Source of the DNA: Clostridium sp. CAG:632
GTDB taxonomy: Bacteria; Bacillota; Clostridia; Lachnospirales; Lachnospiraceae
NCBI GenBank assembly: GCA_000431515.1
Contig: HF991343.1
Span: 29,042 to 55,873, forward strand
DNA: 26,832 nucleotides
Direction: 5' to 3'
In this document: positions 16,379 through 23,977 of the stretch, in pieces
Layout of the letters: every line of letters begins with the position of its first letter
Numbering within the stretch: the stretch's first letter is position 1
The notes under the pieces: model-generated
Database searches by the model: none
Told to the model about the DNA's origin: nothing
Seen by the model: only the letters and a program-made list of their open reading frames with translations
Made by a program: the position numbers and the translations under genes

Positions 16379-16933
16379 ATGCGCAAACACACACAGACAG
16401 ATACTGAAAAACTGAAAGAAGCGGAACTGGTCACGCGTGCCAGACAGCAGGATGCAGAAGCATTTGCTGAACTATATGCTTCCGTCTACCGGGATTTATA
16501 CCGGTTTGCCCTTTATACTCTGGGCAATCCCGAAGATGCGGAGGATGTTGTCAGTGATACCGTAACGGATGCTTATGCAGCCATTCATAAGCTGCGCTCT
16601 GTGGAAGCATTCCGTCCATGGATTTTCCGCATTCTGACCAACAAATGCCGCATGATCCTGAAAAGCTATGTCAACCGAACTTTTCCACTGGAAACCGATA
16701 TCCAGACACCGGATCGCAACTATGCAGAGATCCAGGATGTCCGGAATGCCTTTGCCAGACTGGATGAACAGGAGCGGCTGATCCTGTCCTTAACCATATT
16801 TGCCGGCTATTCGAATGAAGAATCCGCACGACTGCTTCATATGAAATCCGGAACCCTGCGTTCCATTAAGAGCCGGTCTCTGGATAAACTGGAAACCCTA
16901 TTGCATTATGAAAGGAGTGTCTCAAATGAATGA
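16379..16933 (+). CDS. ECF-type RNA polymerase sigma factor (sigma-70 family)
   Basis: This 184-residue protein has sigma-70 region 2 at about 25-90 (LYASVYRDLYRFAL, then NPEDAEDVVSDTVTDAYAAI for core and -10 contact) and region 4 at about 120-175 (LDEQERLILSLTIFAGYSNEESARLL with a helix-turn-helix). The short linker and the absence of regions 1 and 3 make it an ECF or group IV factor. ATG is preceded by GAGGGGTGAGGAA. The last eight bases overlap the start of the next gene, indicating translational coupling to a membrane protein that is probably its regulator. It is the only clear transcription factor in the window; no target promoter motif could be identified with confidence. Confidence 0.9.
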   Translation: MRKHTQTDTEKLKEAELVTRARQQDAEAFAELYASVYRDLYRFALYTLGNPEDAEDVVSDTVTDAYAAIHKLRSVEAFRPWIFRILTNKCRMILKSYVNRTFPLETDIQTPDRNYAEIQDVRNAFARLDEQERLILSLTIFAGYSNEESARLLHMKSGTLRSIKSRSLDKLETLLHYERSVSNE

Positions 16934-17128
16934 GCATGAACGGATTGATTATATAAAGAAAGAAACCGATGCTACCCCGATTCCGGAATCTCTGGAGCCG
17001 GAGCATATTCGTGAACGGCTGTCAACCGGCACTTCCACCACCGATACAACCACCATCAAAACTACCGGCGCAACCGCCTCGGCTGCCGACCGTAAAACAT
17101 CCCGTCCATGGTATCGCAATCCATGGAT

Positions 17129-17169
17129 TTATACCGCCGCCTGTCTGGTTATACCGCCGCCTGTCTGGT
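17129..17169. repeat. 20-base tandem duplication inside the TM-coding segment
   Basis: TTATACCGCCGCCTGTCTGG occurs twice in direct succession (17129-17148 and 17149-17168), and the identity runs one further base. It encodes YTAACLV, the first half of the membrane helix. Twenty bases shift the frame and cause a stop at 17178-17180. Confidence 0.95.
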
Positions 17170-19005
17170 GCTTTGTCTGACCGGAGTTATCGGTTATCAC
17201 TCCCTGATGCCATCCACCAGCTCTGACAGCGCCGTCGCTCATATTGACAACGAATCAGCTAAGCTTTCCGATTCCTCTGCCAACTCTGCGGATGCCGTAC
17301 AGGATTATCAGAATCTGTTCCGGCTTTTACAGAAAAACTCGCAGGGATATAACCAGATTTCAGATATTGCAGAAATTGCAGAAGATGAAGAATCCATAGC
17401 GTCTGTTTCCGATTCTGCAAGCTCTGTAAGGTCAAATACAGATTATTATGATACAAACAGTCAGGTTGCAGATGTTTCCGAAGCAGATATCGTAAAGACA
17501 GACGGCACATATATCTACTCCTGCTATTCACAGGAAAGTCACACGCTCAACGCTGTTGCCATCACACATGCCGACCGGGGAGATCTGACCGCCTGCGGTA
17601 CGATTTCCTCTGATGCCATTTCGGATGCTATCCATACTGACTCCTTCCGGATTGAAGAACTCTATCTGGCTGACCATCGGCTCGTTTTACTCTGCTCTGC
17701 AGAAAAGAAATCCACCTCCGCTTCTTCCGGAAACGATTCGGATGCTGCGTCTAATACGATCATCTGCTATGGCCGAAATCCGAATGCCACCACCTATATT
17801 CTGACTTATGATGTCACAGATGCCAAGCATCCGGAGTTACTTTCTGCCCTTATGCAGGAGGGTTCTTATTCGGATTCACGCATGACAGACGGCTATCTTT
17901 ATACTTTTACCGACAAATGGGCCTTGATTCCGGAAGGTGCTGCCTATAGCATGGATTATTTCCCTCATGTTAATGATTCTGTCATTGATTATGATGATAT
18001 CTGCCTGCCATCGTCAGATAGCAGCTGTTTTCAGATTATGACCGGACTGTCTATAGAGCAGCCGGATACCTTCGACGCCTCTAAGGCAATTCTTTCGGAT
18101 CAAGGTACCTATTATGTCAGTCCGGATTATATTTACTTTGCTCAACCGATATATTCTTCTTTGGAAACAGATAACTTCACTGAAACGGAACTGCTTCGTT
18201 TCAGCTATGCGAACGGACAGATTGAAGCAAAAGGCCAGACTACGTTTCACGGACGCCTGCTGAATCAGTTCTCCATGGATGAGTATAACGGATATCTGCG
18301 GGTTGTCGCTACGATTGAGCAAGGATGGGATTCCTTATCCAATGCACTCTACATCTTCAATGACAATCTGGAAATAACCGGTTCTATTCAGGACCTGGCT
18401 CCAAATGAAACGATCTACTCGGTTCGTTTCATGGGAGATACCGGTTATTTCGTTACCTATCGGAATACCGACCCGCTCTTTGCTGTAAACTTATCGGATC
18501 CGGAGCATCCGGAAGTCACCGATGCTTTGAAAATCCCGGGCTTTTCAAACTATCTTCATGCATATTCCGATCATTTACTATTCGGACTCGGCGAAGAAAC
18601 CAATCCGGACACCGGGGAGTTTCTCGGATTAAAACTATCCATGTTTGATACCTCCGATCCATATCATGTGACAGAAGCCGCTAAGACTGTATTGCCGGCC
18701 CTGTTTTTCTCCACCGCTCAATATGACCACAAATCATTGCTGATCGATCCGGAGAAAAACCTGATTGGATTCTATGCTGAGTATTATAACTCTGAAACCT
18801 ATGATTATAATGAGATCTACACGATTTACTCTTATGAGCCGGATACCGGATTCCGGGAAGTTTTCCGCTGCAATATTACACAGGATCCTGTCTTATCCCA
18901 CACTTATGAAATGGATTCTTACAATATTCGCGGACTCTATATCGGGAATGTCCTTTATCTGGTGAACGGAAACCGTATCTGTTCTTACTCTCTGGATACT
19001 TATCA

Positions 19006-19056
19006 GAAACTAAAAGAACTGATCATTGCGGATGATGGTGCTTCCACCATCCGCAA
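19006..19056 (-). terminator. Possible terminator of mltG inside the end of the convergent gene
   Basis: TTGCGGAT (19026-19033) pairs with ATCCGCAA (19049-19056), and inner GGTG/CACC pairs close a CTTC loop, with a three-base bulge. On the - strand the tail reads TGATCAGTTCTTTTAG. It sits 49 bases beyond the mltG stop, within the last codons of the propeller gene. Coding constraint could also explain it. Confidence 0.3.
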
Positions 19057-19104
19057 CAATCAGTCCGAATAATTCAACCCTGATTCACTCTGGGATACAT
19101 GATT

Positions 19105-20148
19105 CTATTGTGTCTCTACATGCTCCTGATAGGTTTCTGTAAAGATATGGCTTCCTGTCTCCTCATTATCTACATGATAATACAGGTAATTATGCTGTGC
19201 CGGATTCAATACTGCTTCCATCGATACCTGACCCGGATTACAGATCGGACCAACCGGGAGTCCTGTATACTTATACGTATTATACAGGGAATCCACTTCC
19301 AGATCATCATATGTGACCTCTGATTTATCATACAGTCCATTCGTGATCGGATACAACACAGTCGGGCACATCTGCAGCATCATGCCCTCCTCCAGACGAT
19401 TGTTGATAACACCGGCTATGATCGGCCGTTCCTCGTCCAGCTTCGCTTCCCGTTCTACGATAGACGCTCTGGTTACCATTTCAAATGCGGTATAGTTCAG
19501 TGCAGCAGCCTGATTTCTCATATCTGCATCATACACCTCCGAAAACTTCTTCAGCATCATATCCACAAGGTCATGCGCGGTTGTGTCATCATAAATATCA
19601 TACGTTGCCGGGAATAAAAAGCCCTGCAGACGATAGGTCACGTTCACACCTTCCGGAATACTATCCAGGAAATCATAGGAATACGTATTCTCCTGAACAG
19701 CATCCAGGAATTCCTCTTCCGTAAACAGGCCTTCCGATTCTACTCGTTTGGCAATCTGTTCTATGGAGAATCCCTCCGGTATCGTCAGTGTTGCCTTAAT
19801 CTCCTTGGTCTTCTCTACATGTCCCAGGATTTCAATCATTTCCTGTGTGCTCATTCCGGTATTCAGAGTAAACTCACCCGGTTGCAGAGAACCACGGTAT
19901 TCAGACTCCTTCACCCGCTTTACAAATGCAGACGGGAACTGTATCAATCCTTTTTCTTTTAAAATCTTTGCGATCTGCTTCGTAGCTGCTCCTTCCGGTA
20001 TCACTACAATTACATCCTCACCCTCTGTCGACTCTGTGCCCTGATATTCATCCTGATATATCTTATACTGACTGTAGCCGTATATCATGGAAACCAGCAC
20101 AACGACCAGAATGACCGATATAATGATCAATGGTTTTGGATTCTTCAT
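19105..20148 (-). CDS. mltG: Endolytic transglycosylase MltG
   Basis: MltG cleaves nascent peptidoglycan strands at the membrane and helps to terminate glycan elongation. This 347-residue protein has an N-terminal membrane anchor (about 6-25), a LysM-like segment (VIVVIPEGAATKQIAKILKE) and a second such stretch near 120, and the YceG catalytic domain. The domain includes LQGFLFPATYDI and ASIVEREA, whose Glu232 matches the catalytic Glu of the family, followed by NNRLEEGMMLQMCPTV. The length is normal. It starts 12 bases after the cyclophilin stop and is probably the last gene of the lysA-cyclophilin-mltG unit. Confidence 0.95.
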   Translation of the reverse strand: MKNPKPLIIISVILVVVLVSMIYGYSQYKIYQDEYQGTESTEGEDVIVVIPEGAATKQIAKILKEKGLIQFPSAFVKRVKESEYRGSLQPGEFTLNTGMSTQEMIEILGHVEKTKEIKATLTIPEGFSIEQIAKRVESEGLFTEEEFLDAVQENTYSYDFLDSIPEGVNVTYRLQGFLFPATYDIYDDTTAHDLVDMMLKKFSEVYDADMRNQAAALNYTAFEMVTRASIVEREAKLDEERPIIAGVINNRLEEGMMLQMCPTVLYPITNGLYDKSEVTYDDLEVDSLYNTYKYTGLPVGPICNPGQVSMEAVLNPAQHNYLYYHVDNEETGSHIFTETYQEHVETQ

Positions 20149-20160
20149 TTGTATCCCCTT

Positions 20161-20679
20161 TTATACGGTTTCAGGCTCCGGATACTCAACTCCGAAGGTC
20201 TCAACAGTTACAGTCTTCATTCTCTGATCCTCTACAGGACGATCCATATAATCTGTACGGACAGATGCTATCTTATTTACAACATCCATTCCCTCTGTGA
20301 TCTTACCAAACGCAGCATATGCGCCATCCAGATGTGGTGAATTCTTATGCATAATAAAGAACTGGGACCCTGCGGAATCCGGTGCCATAGTCCGTGCCAT
20401 AGACAGCACACCCTCTGTATGCTTTAAATCATTTTTAAAACCATTCTGTGAAAACTCACCCTTGATACTATAACCTGGGCCGCCGGCTCCGGTTCCGTCC
20501 GGATCACCACCCTGAATCATAAATCCACTGATGACTCTGTGGAAAATCAGACCGTCATAATATCCCTTCTTTACAAGTGAGATAAAGTTATTTACGGAAT
20601 TCGGTGCAATCTCCGGATACAGCTCCGCCTTCATGATATCACCATTTTCCATTTCAAATGTTACAACCGGATTTGACAT
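20161..20679 (-). CDS. Cyclophilin-type peptidyl-prolyl cis-trans isomerase
   Basis: This 172-residue single-domain cyclophilin catalyses proline isomerisation during protein folding. Motifs: FHRVISGFMIQGGD with the catalytic Arg and the Gln-containing core, MARTMAPDSAGSQFFI, and HLDGAYAAFGKITEGMDVV. No signal peptide is visible, so it should be cytoplasmic. AAGGAGGA precedes the ATG. It lies 31 bases after the lysA-like gene and 12 before mltG, all on one strand. Cyclophilins are common and their neighbours rarely reveal a specific client. Confidence 0.95.
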   Translation of the reverse strand: MSNPVVTFEMENGDIMKAELYPEIAPNSVNNFISLVKKGYYDGLIFHRVISGFMIQGGDPDGTGAGGPGYSIKGEFSQNGFKNDLKHTEGVLSMARTMAPDSAGSQFFIMHKNSPHLDGAYAAFGKITEGMDVVNKIASVRTDYMDRPVEDQRMKTVTVETFGVEYPEPETV

Positions 20680-20710
20680 ATCCTTGTCCTCCTTTTTTCT
20701 GTCCTAATTT

Positions 20711-21970
20711 CTAAACATCAATATCCCAGAAGCCTTCCAGTGTGGCAAAATAATCTTCCGGGGTCTCTGCCCGGCGGATCAGCTTCGTAGAGCCATCTTC
20801 ACACAACAATACTTCAGCGGATTTTAACTTACCATTATAATTGTAGCCCATGGCAAATCCATGTGCACCGGTATCATGGATGACCAAAAGATCTCCGATG
20901 TCAATCTTCGGAAGCTTCCGGTCTACTGCGAATTTATCATTATTCTCACACAGGGAACCGGTCACATCATAAACATGATCACATGGCTCCTGCTCCTTCC
21001 CCATCACTGTAATATGATGATAAGCACCATACATAGCCGGACGCATCAGATTCACTGCACAGGCATCCACACCAATATAATCCTTATAGGTCTGTTTCTC
21101 ATGGATTGCCTTTACAACCAGATGCCCATAAGGTCCAAGCATGAACCGTCCGAGCTCAGTATAAATCTTAACATCACCCATGCCGGCCGGTACCAGCACC
21201 TCATCATATACCTTATGAACACCCTCGCCAATCACAAGAATATCGTTCGGTTCCTTATCCGGTGTATATGGAATACCCACACCACCTGACAGATTAATAA
21301 AGCTTAACTGCACACCGGTCTTTTCCTTAATCTCAACTGCCAGTTCAAATAAAATCTTTGCCAATGCAGGATAATACTCATTCGTCACGGTGTTGCTGGC
21401 CAAAAATGCATGCATACCAAAGGTCTCTACACCCAATGCTTTTAGTCTGGAATATGCCTCCAGAATCTGATCCTTTGTCATACCGTACTTCGCATCTCCC
21501 GGATTGTCCATAATATCCGTTCCCAGTTCAAATACACCACCCGGGTTGAAACGGCAGCTGATCTTTTTAGGAATACCTGCAGCCTGTTCCAGAAAATCAA
21601 TATGTGTAATATCATCCAGATTAATCGTTGCATCCAGTTGTCTTGCCTTCACAAACTCTTCTGCCGGTGTATCATTGGATGAAAACATAATATCATCTCC
21701 ATGAAATCCCATTCTCTCCGACATCATCAGCTCGGTCAGTGAAGAACAGTCGGTTCCGCAGCCTTCCTCCTTCAGGATTTTCAGGATTGTCGGATTTGGG
21801 GTCGCTTTCACTGCAAAATATTCCTTGTATCCCGGATTCCATGCGAATGCCTGTTTCAGCTTTCTGGCATTCTCCCGAATACCCTTCTCATCATATAAAT
21901 GAAACGGAGTCGGATACTGTTCTACAATTTTGTCTAGTTGTTCTTTGGTAACAAAGGGTGTTTTATTCAT
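20711..21970 (-). CDS. lysA: Diaminopimelate decarboxylase-family PLP enzyme (LysA-like)
   Basis: This 419-residue fold-III PLP enzyme is likely to decarboxylate meso-diaminopimelate to lysine. It has the PLP lysine in YFAVKATPNP (about residue 53), CGTDCSSLTEL, the glycine loop NLSGGVGIPY, and CENNDKF in the place of the family's active-site CES-D motif. Several family motifs are altered: MHAFLASNTV replaces HIGSQ, ELGR replaces EPGR, and GAHGFAMGYNYNGKLKSAEVL replaces GAYG...YN.RPRPAEVL. I recall closely similar proteins in many Clostridia and Bacteroidetes, so this is a recognised divergent subfamily and not a damaged gene. Substrate assignment is therefore tentative. A promoter lies upstream. 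Confidence 0.8.
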   Translation of the reverse strand: MNKTPFVTKEQLDKIVEQYPTPFHLYDEKGIRENARKLKQAFAWNPGYKEYFAVKATPNPTILKILKEEGCGTDCSSLTELMMSERMGFHGDDIMFSSNDTPAEEFVKARQLDATINLDDITHIDFLEQAAGIPKKISCRFNPGGVFELGTDIMDNPGDAKYGMTKDQILEAYSRLKALGVETFGMHAFLASNTVTNEYYPALAKILFELAVEIKEKTGVQLSFINLSGGVGIPYTPDKEPNDILVIGEGVHKVYDEVLVPAGMGDVKIYTELGRFMLGPYGHLVVKAIHEKQTYKDYIGVDACAVNLMRPAMYGAYHHITVMGKEQEPCDHVYDVTGSLCENNDKFAVDRKLPKIDIGDLLVIHDTGAHGFAMGYNYNGKLKSAEVLLCEDGSTKLIRRAETPEDYFATLEGFWDIDV

Positions 21971-22007
21971 GATGCTCTTTCATCTCCTGCTATAAGTTTC
22001 TTTGACA

Positions 22008-22036
22008 AGTATATTATATTTGGTCATATTTCGCAA
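22008..22036 (-). promoter_or_regulatory. Sigma-A-type promoter of the lysA-cyclophilin-mltG unit
   Basis: On the - strand TTGCGA (22031-22036) and TATACT (22008-22013) are 17 bases apart in an AT-rich context. The -10 box is about 37 bases before the lysA ATG. AGGAG lies about 12 bases before that ATG. Confidence 0.6.
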
Positions 22037-22085
22037 TGCACAATATATGCTGTGCCTGCTGCTTTTCTTCGATCACTGACCGGAA

Positions 22086-22916
22086 TCACTCCTGTGTTTC
22101 CGCATTCTCTCCGGACTCTGACTGCTGTTCTGCAGCCTCTCCTGCTGCTCCGGACTCTGACTGCTGTTCTGCGGCCTCTCCTGCTGCTCCGGACTCTGAC
22201 TGTTGCGCCTCCGCTTCCTGTCTGTGCAGCTCATCATAATCTACTTCCACTTCAAAATCATAATCATCATTCTTAATCTTTCCGTCATCTTCCGCAATAT
22301 AACCGCATTTCTTAAAAAATCGCTCATAATTATAGACCAAAAGATATCCTACTACACCGATTCCAAGGAAGAATACAATGGCTCCTATGACAATTGAAGA
22401 TGCACATAAAAATCCAATGATTCCGAGCAGCACTAAGACTCCGACCGTAAACGGCAGCCTGCCCAAGCCGATCATAAATGCATTCTGCAATGTCTTACCG
22501 ATTGAGTTCTCAAAGCGCGTCTGTAACGGAAATACAAACATAAAGGTCATAAACCAGAGAAAACAAAGAATCCCACTGACCCCAAGCATGACTCCCGAGA
22601 ACTGAACCTGTGAATTCACAAGCCAGAAATATACATCCAGTCCAAGTACTGCTGCAATAGCCAGCATAATCAGCCAAAGAATCGTTGCCTTTTTAAAATT
22701 CTTTCCAAAGCTGCTAAAGTATCTTTTAAATATATAGCCGTCTTCCTTTCGAAGAGAGTCCATTGCCGTATAATAAAATGCGCAGAGCGACGCACCGATC
22801 GTCACCACTGGCAGGCAGGTGATCACAAACAACACGCCTGTCAACAGCATATCCGCATATCGGTTAATTGCTTTCCATACAGGATTATTCTCCCCAAAAG
22901 TACCATAATTTGACAT
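22086..22916 (-). CDS. YesL-family (DUF624) membrane protein with repeat tail
   Basis: This 276-residue protein has the YesL (DUF624) architecture. It has a short N-terminus with NPVWKAINRYADMLLTG, then about five to six TM helices between residues 20 and 200, with the family's LPVVTIGASLCAFYY and a loop DGYIFKRYFSSFGKNFKKAT. YesL proteins often accompany carbohydrate-uptake genes but their function is not established. After the last helix comes an acidic tail of about 75 residues that ends in a 13-residue unit repeated about three times (QQSESGAAGEAAE), which should lie in the cytoplasm or outside depending on topology. TTGGAG lies upstream of the ATG and a promoter precedes it. Confidence 0.85.
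   Translation of the reverse strand: MSNYGTFGENNPVWKAINRYADMLLTGVLFVITCLPVVTIGASLCAFYYTAMDSLRKEDGYIFKRYFSSFGKNFKKATILWLIMLAIAAVLGLDVYFWLVNSQVQFSGVMLGVSGILCFLWFMTFMFVFPLQTRFENSIGKTLQNAFMIGLGRLPFTVGVLVLLGIIGFLCASSIVIGAIVFFLGIGVVGYLLVYNYERFFKKCGYIAEDDGKIKNDDYDFEVEVDYDELHRQEAEAQQSESGAAGEAAEQQSESGAAGEAAEQQSESGENAETQE
22109..22203. repeat. 39-base in-frame tandem repeat in the YesL tail
   Basis: Units begin at 22109, 22148 and 22187 with a period of 39 bases; the third is incomplete. The first two differ by one base (GCAGCC versus GCGGCC), so they have begun to diverge and are not a copying artefact. Each encodes 13 residues rich in Gln, Ser, Glu, Gly and Ala. Confidence 0.9.
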
Positions 22917-22964
22917 TTTTCATTTCTCCAATCCGTAACGGTTAATTACTTTTAATCAAAATAT

Positions 22965-22993
22965 ATCATAATGGAAAGCCTGTTGAATTACAA
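22965..22993 (-). promoter_or_regulatory. Sigma-A-type promoter of the YesL gene
   Basis: On the - strand TTGTAA (22988-22993) and TATGAT (22965-22970) are separated by 17 bases. The -10 box is about 48 bases before the ATG at 22916, which has TTGGAGAAA upstream. Confidence 0.55.
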
Positions 22994-23038
22994 GTTAAAT
23001 TATTATAAAACCCTTTGTCTTGTTGACCTTTTTTCAAT

Positions 23039-23052
23039 CCATGCTAGCATGG
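23039..23052. promoter_or_regulatory. Perfect 14-base palindrome, possible operator
   Basis: CCATGCTAGCATGG is fully self-complementary. A TTGACC box lies upstream on the + strand, and TAGCAT inside the palindrome is 16 bases from it, so the palindrome would cover a weak -10 box. No gene clearly follows, so its role is open. Confidence 0.3.
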
Positions 23053-23171
23053 GGTCGATATTTCATGAAAGAATTGACAATCAACATAAGTATCGGGAAA
23101 GACGGGATCCCAAAGTCCGGAAGGATAACACAGATGCCGATCTCAGAATTGAAGCAATCCATTGTCCTCTG

Positions 23172-23189
23172 CCGCATTGAAAAATGCGG
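23172..23189. other. 7-bp hairpin with GAAA tetraloop
   Basis: CCGCATT (23172-23178) pairs perfectly with AATGCGG (23183-23189) across a GAAA loop on the + strand, a very stable GNRA fold. No T-run follows on either strand, so it is not an obvious terminator. It may belong to a small RNA or a decayed mobile element. Confidence 0.35.
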
Positions 23190-23238
23190 TGGCTGGCAAT
23201 GCCTATTCCTGCAGAAGCACAGACAAGTCTGCATTAAT

Positions 23239-23481
23239 TCAGCAGTCTGCCATGCACGCTCTTATTTCATTTATTTCCCGGCTTGTACACTCTGCAATTT
23301 CCAGAATATCATCATCCGGATATCCCATTTTTAACATATTCTCTATAACCCGTTGTCTTTTCTCCCTTTGGCCTTCTACCTTACCTTCTTCCTTACCACT
23401 GGCATATCCGATTTCTCTTTCCTCCGCAGCCATATCACTCCATGCCTTACACATATCTACAACCTCCTCATCGTTCTCCAT
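23239..23481 (-). pseudogene. C-terminal remnant of an Rpn/PD-(D/E)XK transposase-like gene
   Basis: Only the tail of the protein family is present. An 80-codon frame reads MCKAWSDMAAEEREIGYASGK, then a charged Glu/Lys/Gly-rich helix, then ENMLKMGYPDDDILEIAECT, as in the C-termini of Rpn/YhgA-like recombination-promoting nucleases. The catalytic PD-(D/E)XK domain is missing. The same frame continues upstream for 16 codons to a TGA at 23530-23532. A neighbouring frame holds a further plausible piece (ADLTGRILAEFQTEN), which suggests a deletion plus a frame slip. There is no ribosome site at the first ATG. The call rests on recognition of the tail alone; an intact small protein is less likely. 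Confidence 0.5.
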
Positions 23482-23579
23482 TCTGATATCCGTTCCGCAT
23501 CCGGAATTCTGCTGTTTTCTGTTTGAAATTCAGCAAGAATCCTACCTGTTAGATCAGCCATCTCAGCCTTGAATTATAG

Positions 23580-23619
23580 AAAAAAATAGACAAAATATAC
23601 TTGCTTGATAGTAAGTATA
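23580..23619 (-). terminator. Intrinsic terminator after acylphosphatase
   Basis: On the - strand TATACTTAC (23619-23611) pairs with GCAAGTATA (23604-23596), nine pairs including one G-T wobble, with a 6-base loop. It is followed by TTTTG and then seven T (23586-23580). It lies 45 bases after the acyP stop and would end the fusion-neuB-acyP transcript. Confidence 0.6.
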
Positions 23620-23664
23620 CTCTGTCCATTGCCATCTGTCAATATTTTCTTTCTGTCTTTTACA

Positions 23665-23937
23665 TCAGTAACGGATCTGAAATCCACTTTCGTCTTTCAG
23701 CTGTGGCTGATCTGCTACTGATTTACTGTCAATCCGTATCCAGTGCGTACCGGCATCCAGATTACGGATGAACAGTTCTACATTCTCCCGTTTCCCCTGC
23801 ACTTCCATCTCAACACCACCGTTATAAAGATTCCGTACCCAGCCGGTCAGATCATATTCCATTGCCAGATTCATTGCATGATACCGGAATCCGACTCCCT
23901 GTACTCTGCCTGTTACAATGATATATTTGCGCACCAT
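23665..23937 (-). CDS. acyP: Acylphosphatase
   Basis: This is a 90-residue single-domain acylphosphatase, normal for the family, which hydrolyses small acyl phosphates such as carbamoyl or acetyl phosphate. The phosphate-binding loop is GRVQGVGFR with catalytic Arg18. The second catalytic residue, Asn36, lies in TGWVRNLYNGGVEME. AGGGAG precedes the ATG. It starts 40 bases after the neuB-like gene on the same strand and is followed by a terminator, so it is likely the last gene of that unit. Acylphosphatase has no known specific part in glycan synthesis, and the linkage may be incidental. Confidence 0.93.
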   Translation of the reverse strand: MVRKYIIVTGRVQGVGFRYHAMNLAMEYDLTGWVRNLYNGGVEMEVQGKRENVELFIRNLDAGTHWIRIDSKSVADQPQLKDESGFQIRY

Positions 23938-23977
23938 AATTCTGCTCCCTATCTGTATGTCGCTTCCTTTTCAATTT

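Larger units (their letters stand above)
16926..19072 (+). pseudogene. Membrane-anchored beta-propeller protein (likely anti-sigma/sensor), frame-shifted by a 20-base tandem duplication
   Basis: Two frames make up this gene. The first (16926-17180) encodes a Thr-rich cytoplasmic segment of about 70 residues and the beginning of a TM helix (WIYTAACLV), then ends in a foreign tail. The second continues from the duplicated segment to 19072 and holds the rest of the TM helix (LCLTGVIGYHSL), a Ser/Asp-rich linker and a large beta-propeller-like domain. That domain has repeated blade patterns such as VKTDGTYIYSCY, ADHRLVLLC and DTGYFVTYRNTDPLF and resembles the secreted propeller family PF09826. 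Removing one 20-base copy restores one 708-residue frame. The ATG at 16926 has AAGGAG upstream and overlaps the sigma gene. Topology (N-terminus inside, propeller outside) suggests an anti-sigma sensor; this is an inference. Confidence 0.8.
22917..23238. other. Non-coding stretch with regulatory-looking elements
   Basis: This is 322 bases without a convincing gene. It contains the YesL promoter at its left end, a perfect palindrome next to a TTGACC box, and a GNRA-loop hairpin. A + strand frame from 23065 (MKELTINISIGKDG) is open for 89 codons, but it has no ribosome site and its second half is antisense to the adjacent remnant, so I do not call it. Confidence 0.5.

Noticed and set aside
22109..22203. 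YesL repeat as an assembly artefact like the scfB and propeller duplications
   Set aside because: Copies differ by one base, the period is a multiple of three and the frame is kept, so it is a genuine repeat.
23172..23189. GNRA-loop hairpin as an intrinsic terminator
   Set aside because: Neither strand has a T-run after the stem.
23065..23334. + strand small gene starting MKELTINISIGKDG
   Set aside because: There is no ribosome site, no known family, and its second half is antisense to the Rpn-like tail. It is kept only as a note in the intergenic entry.
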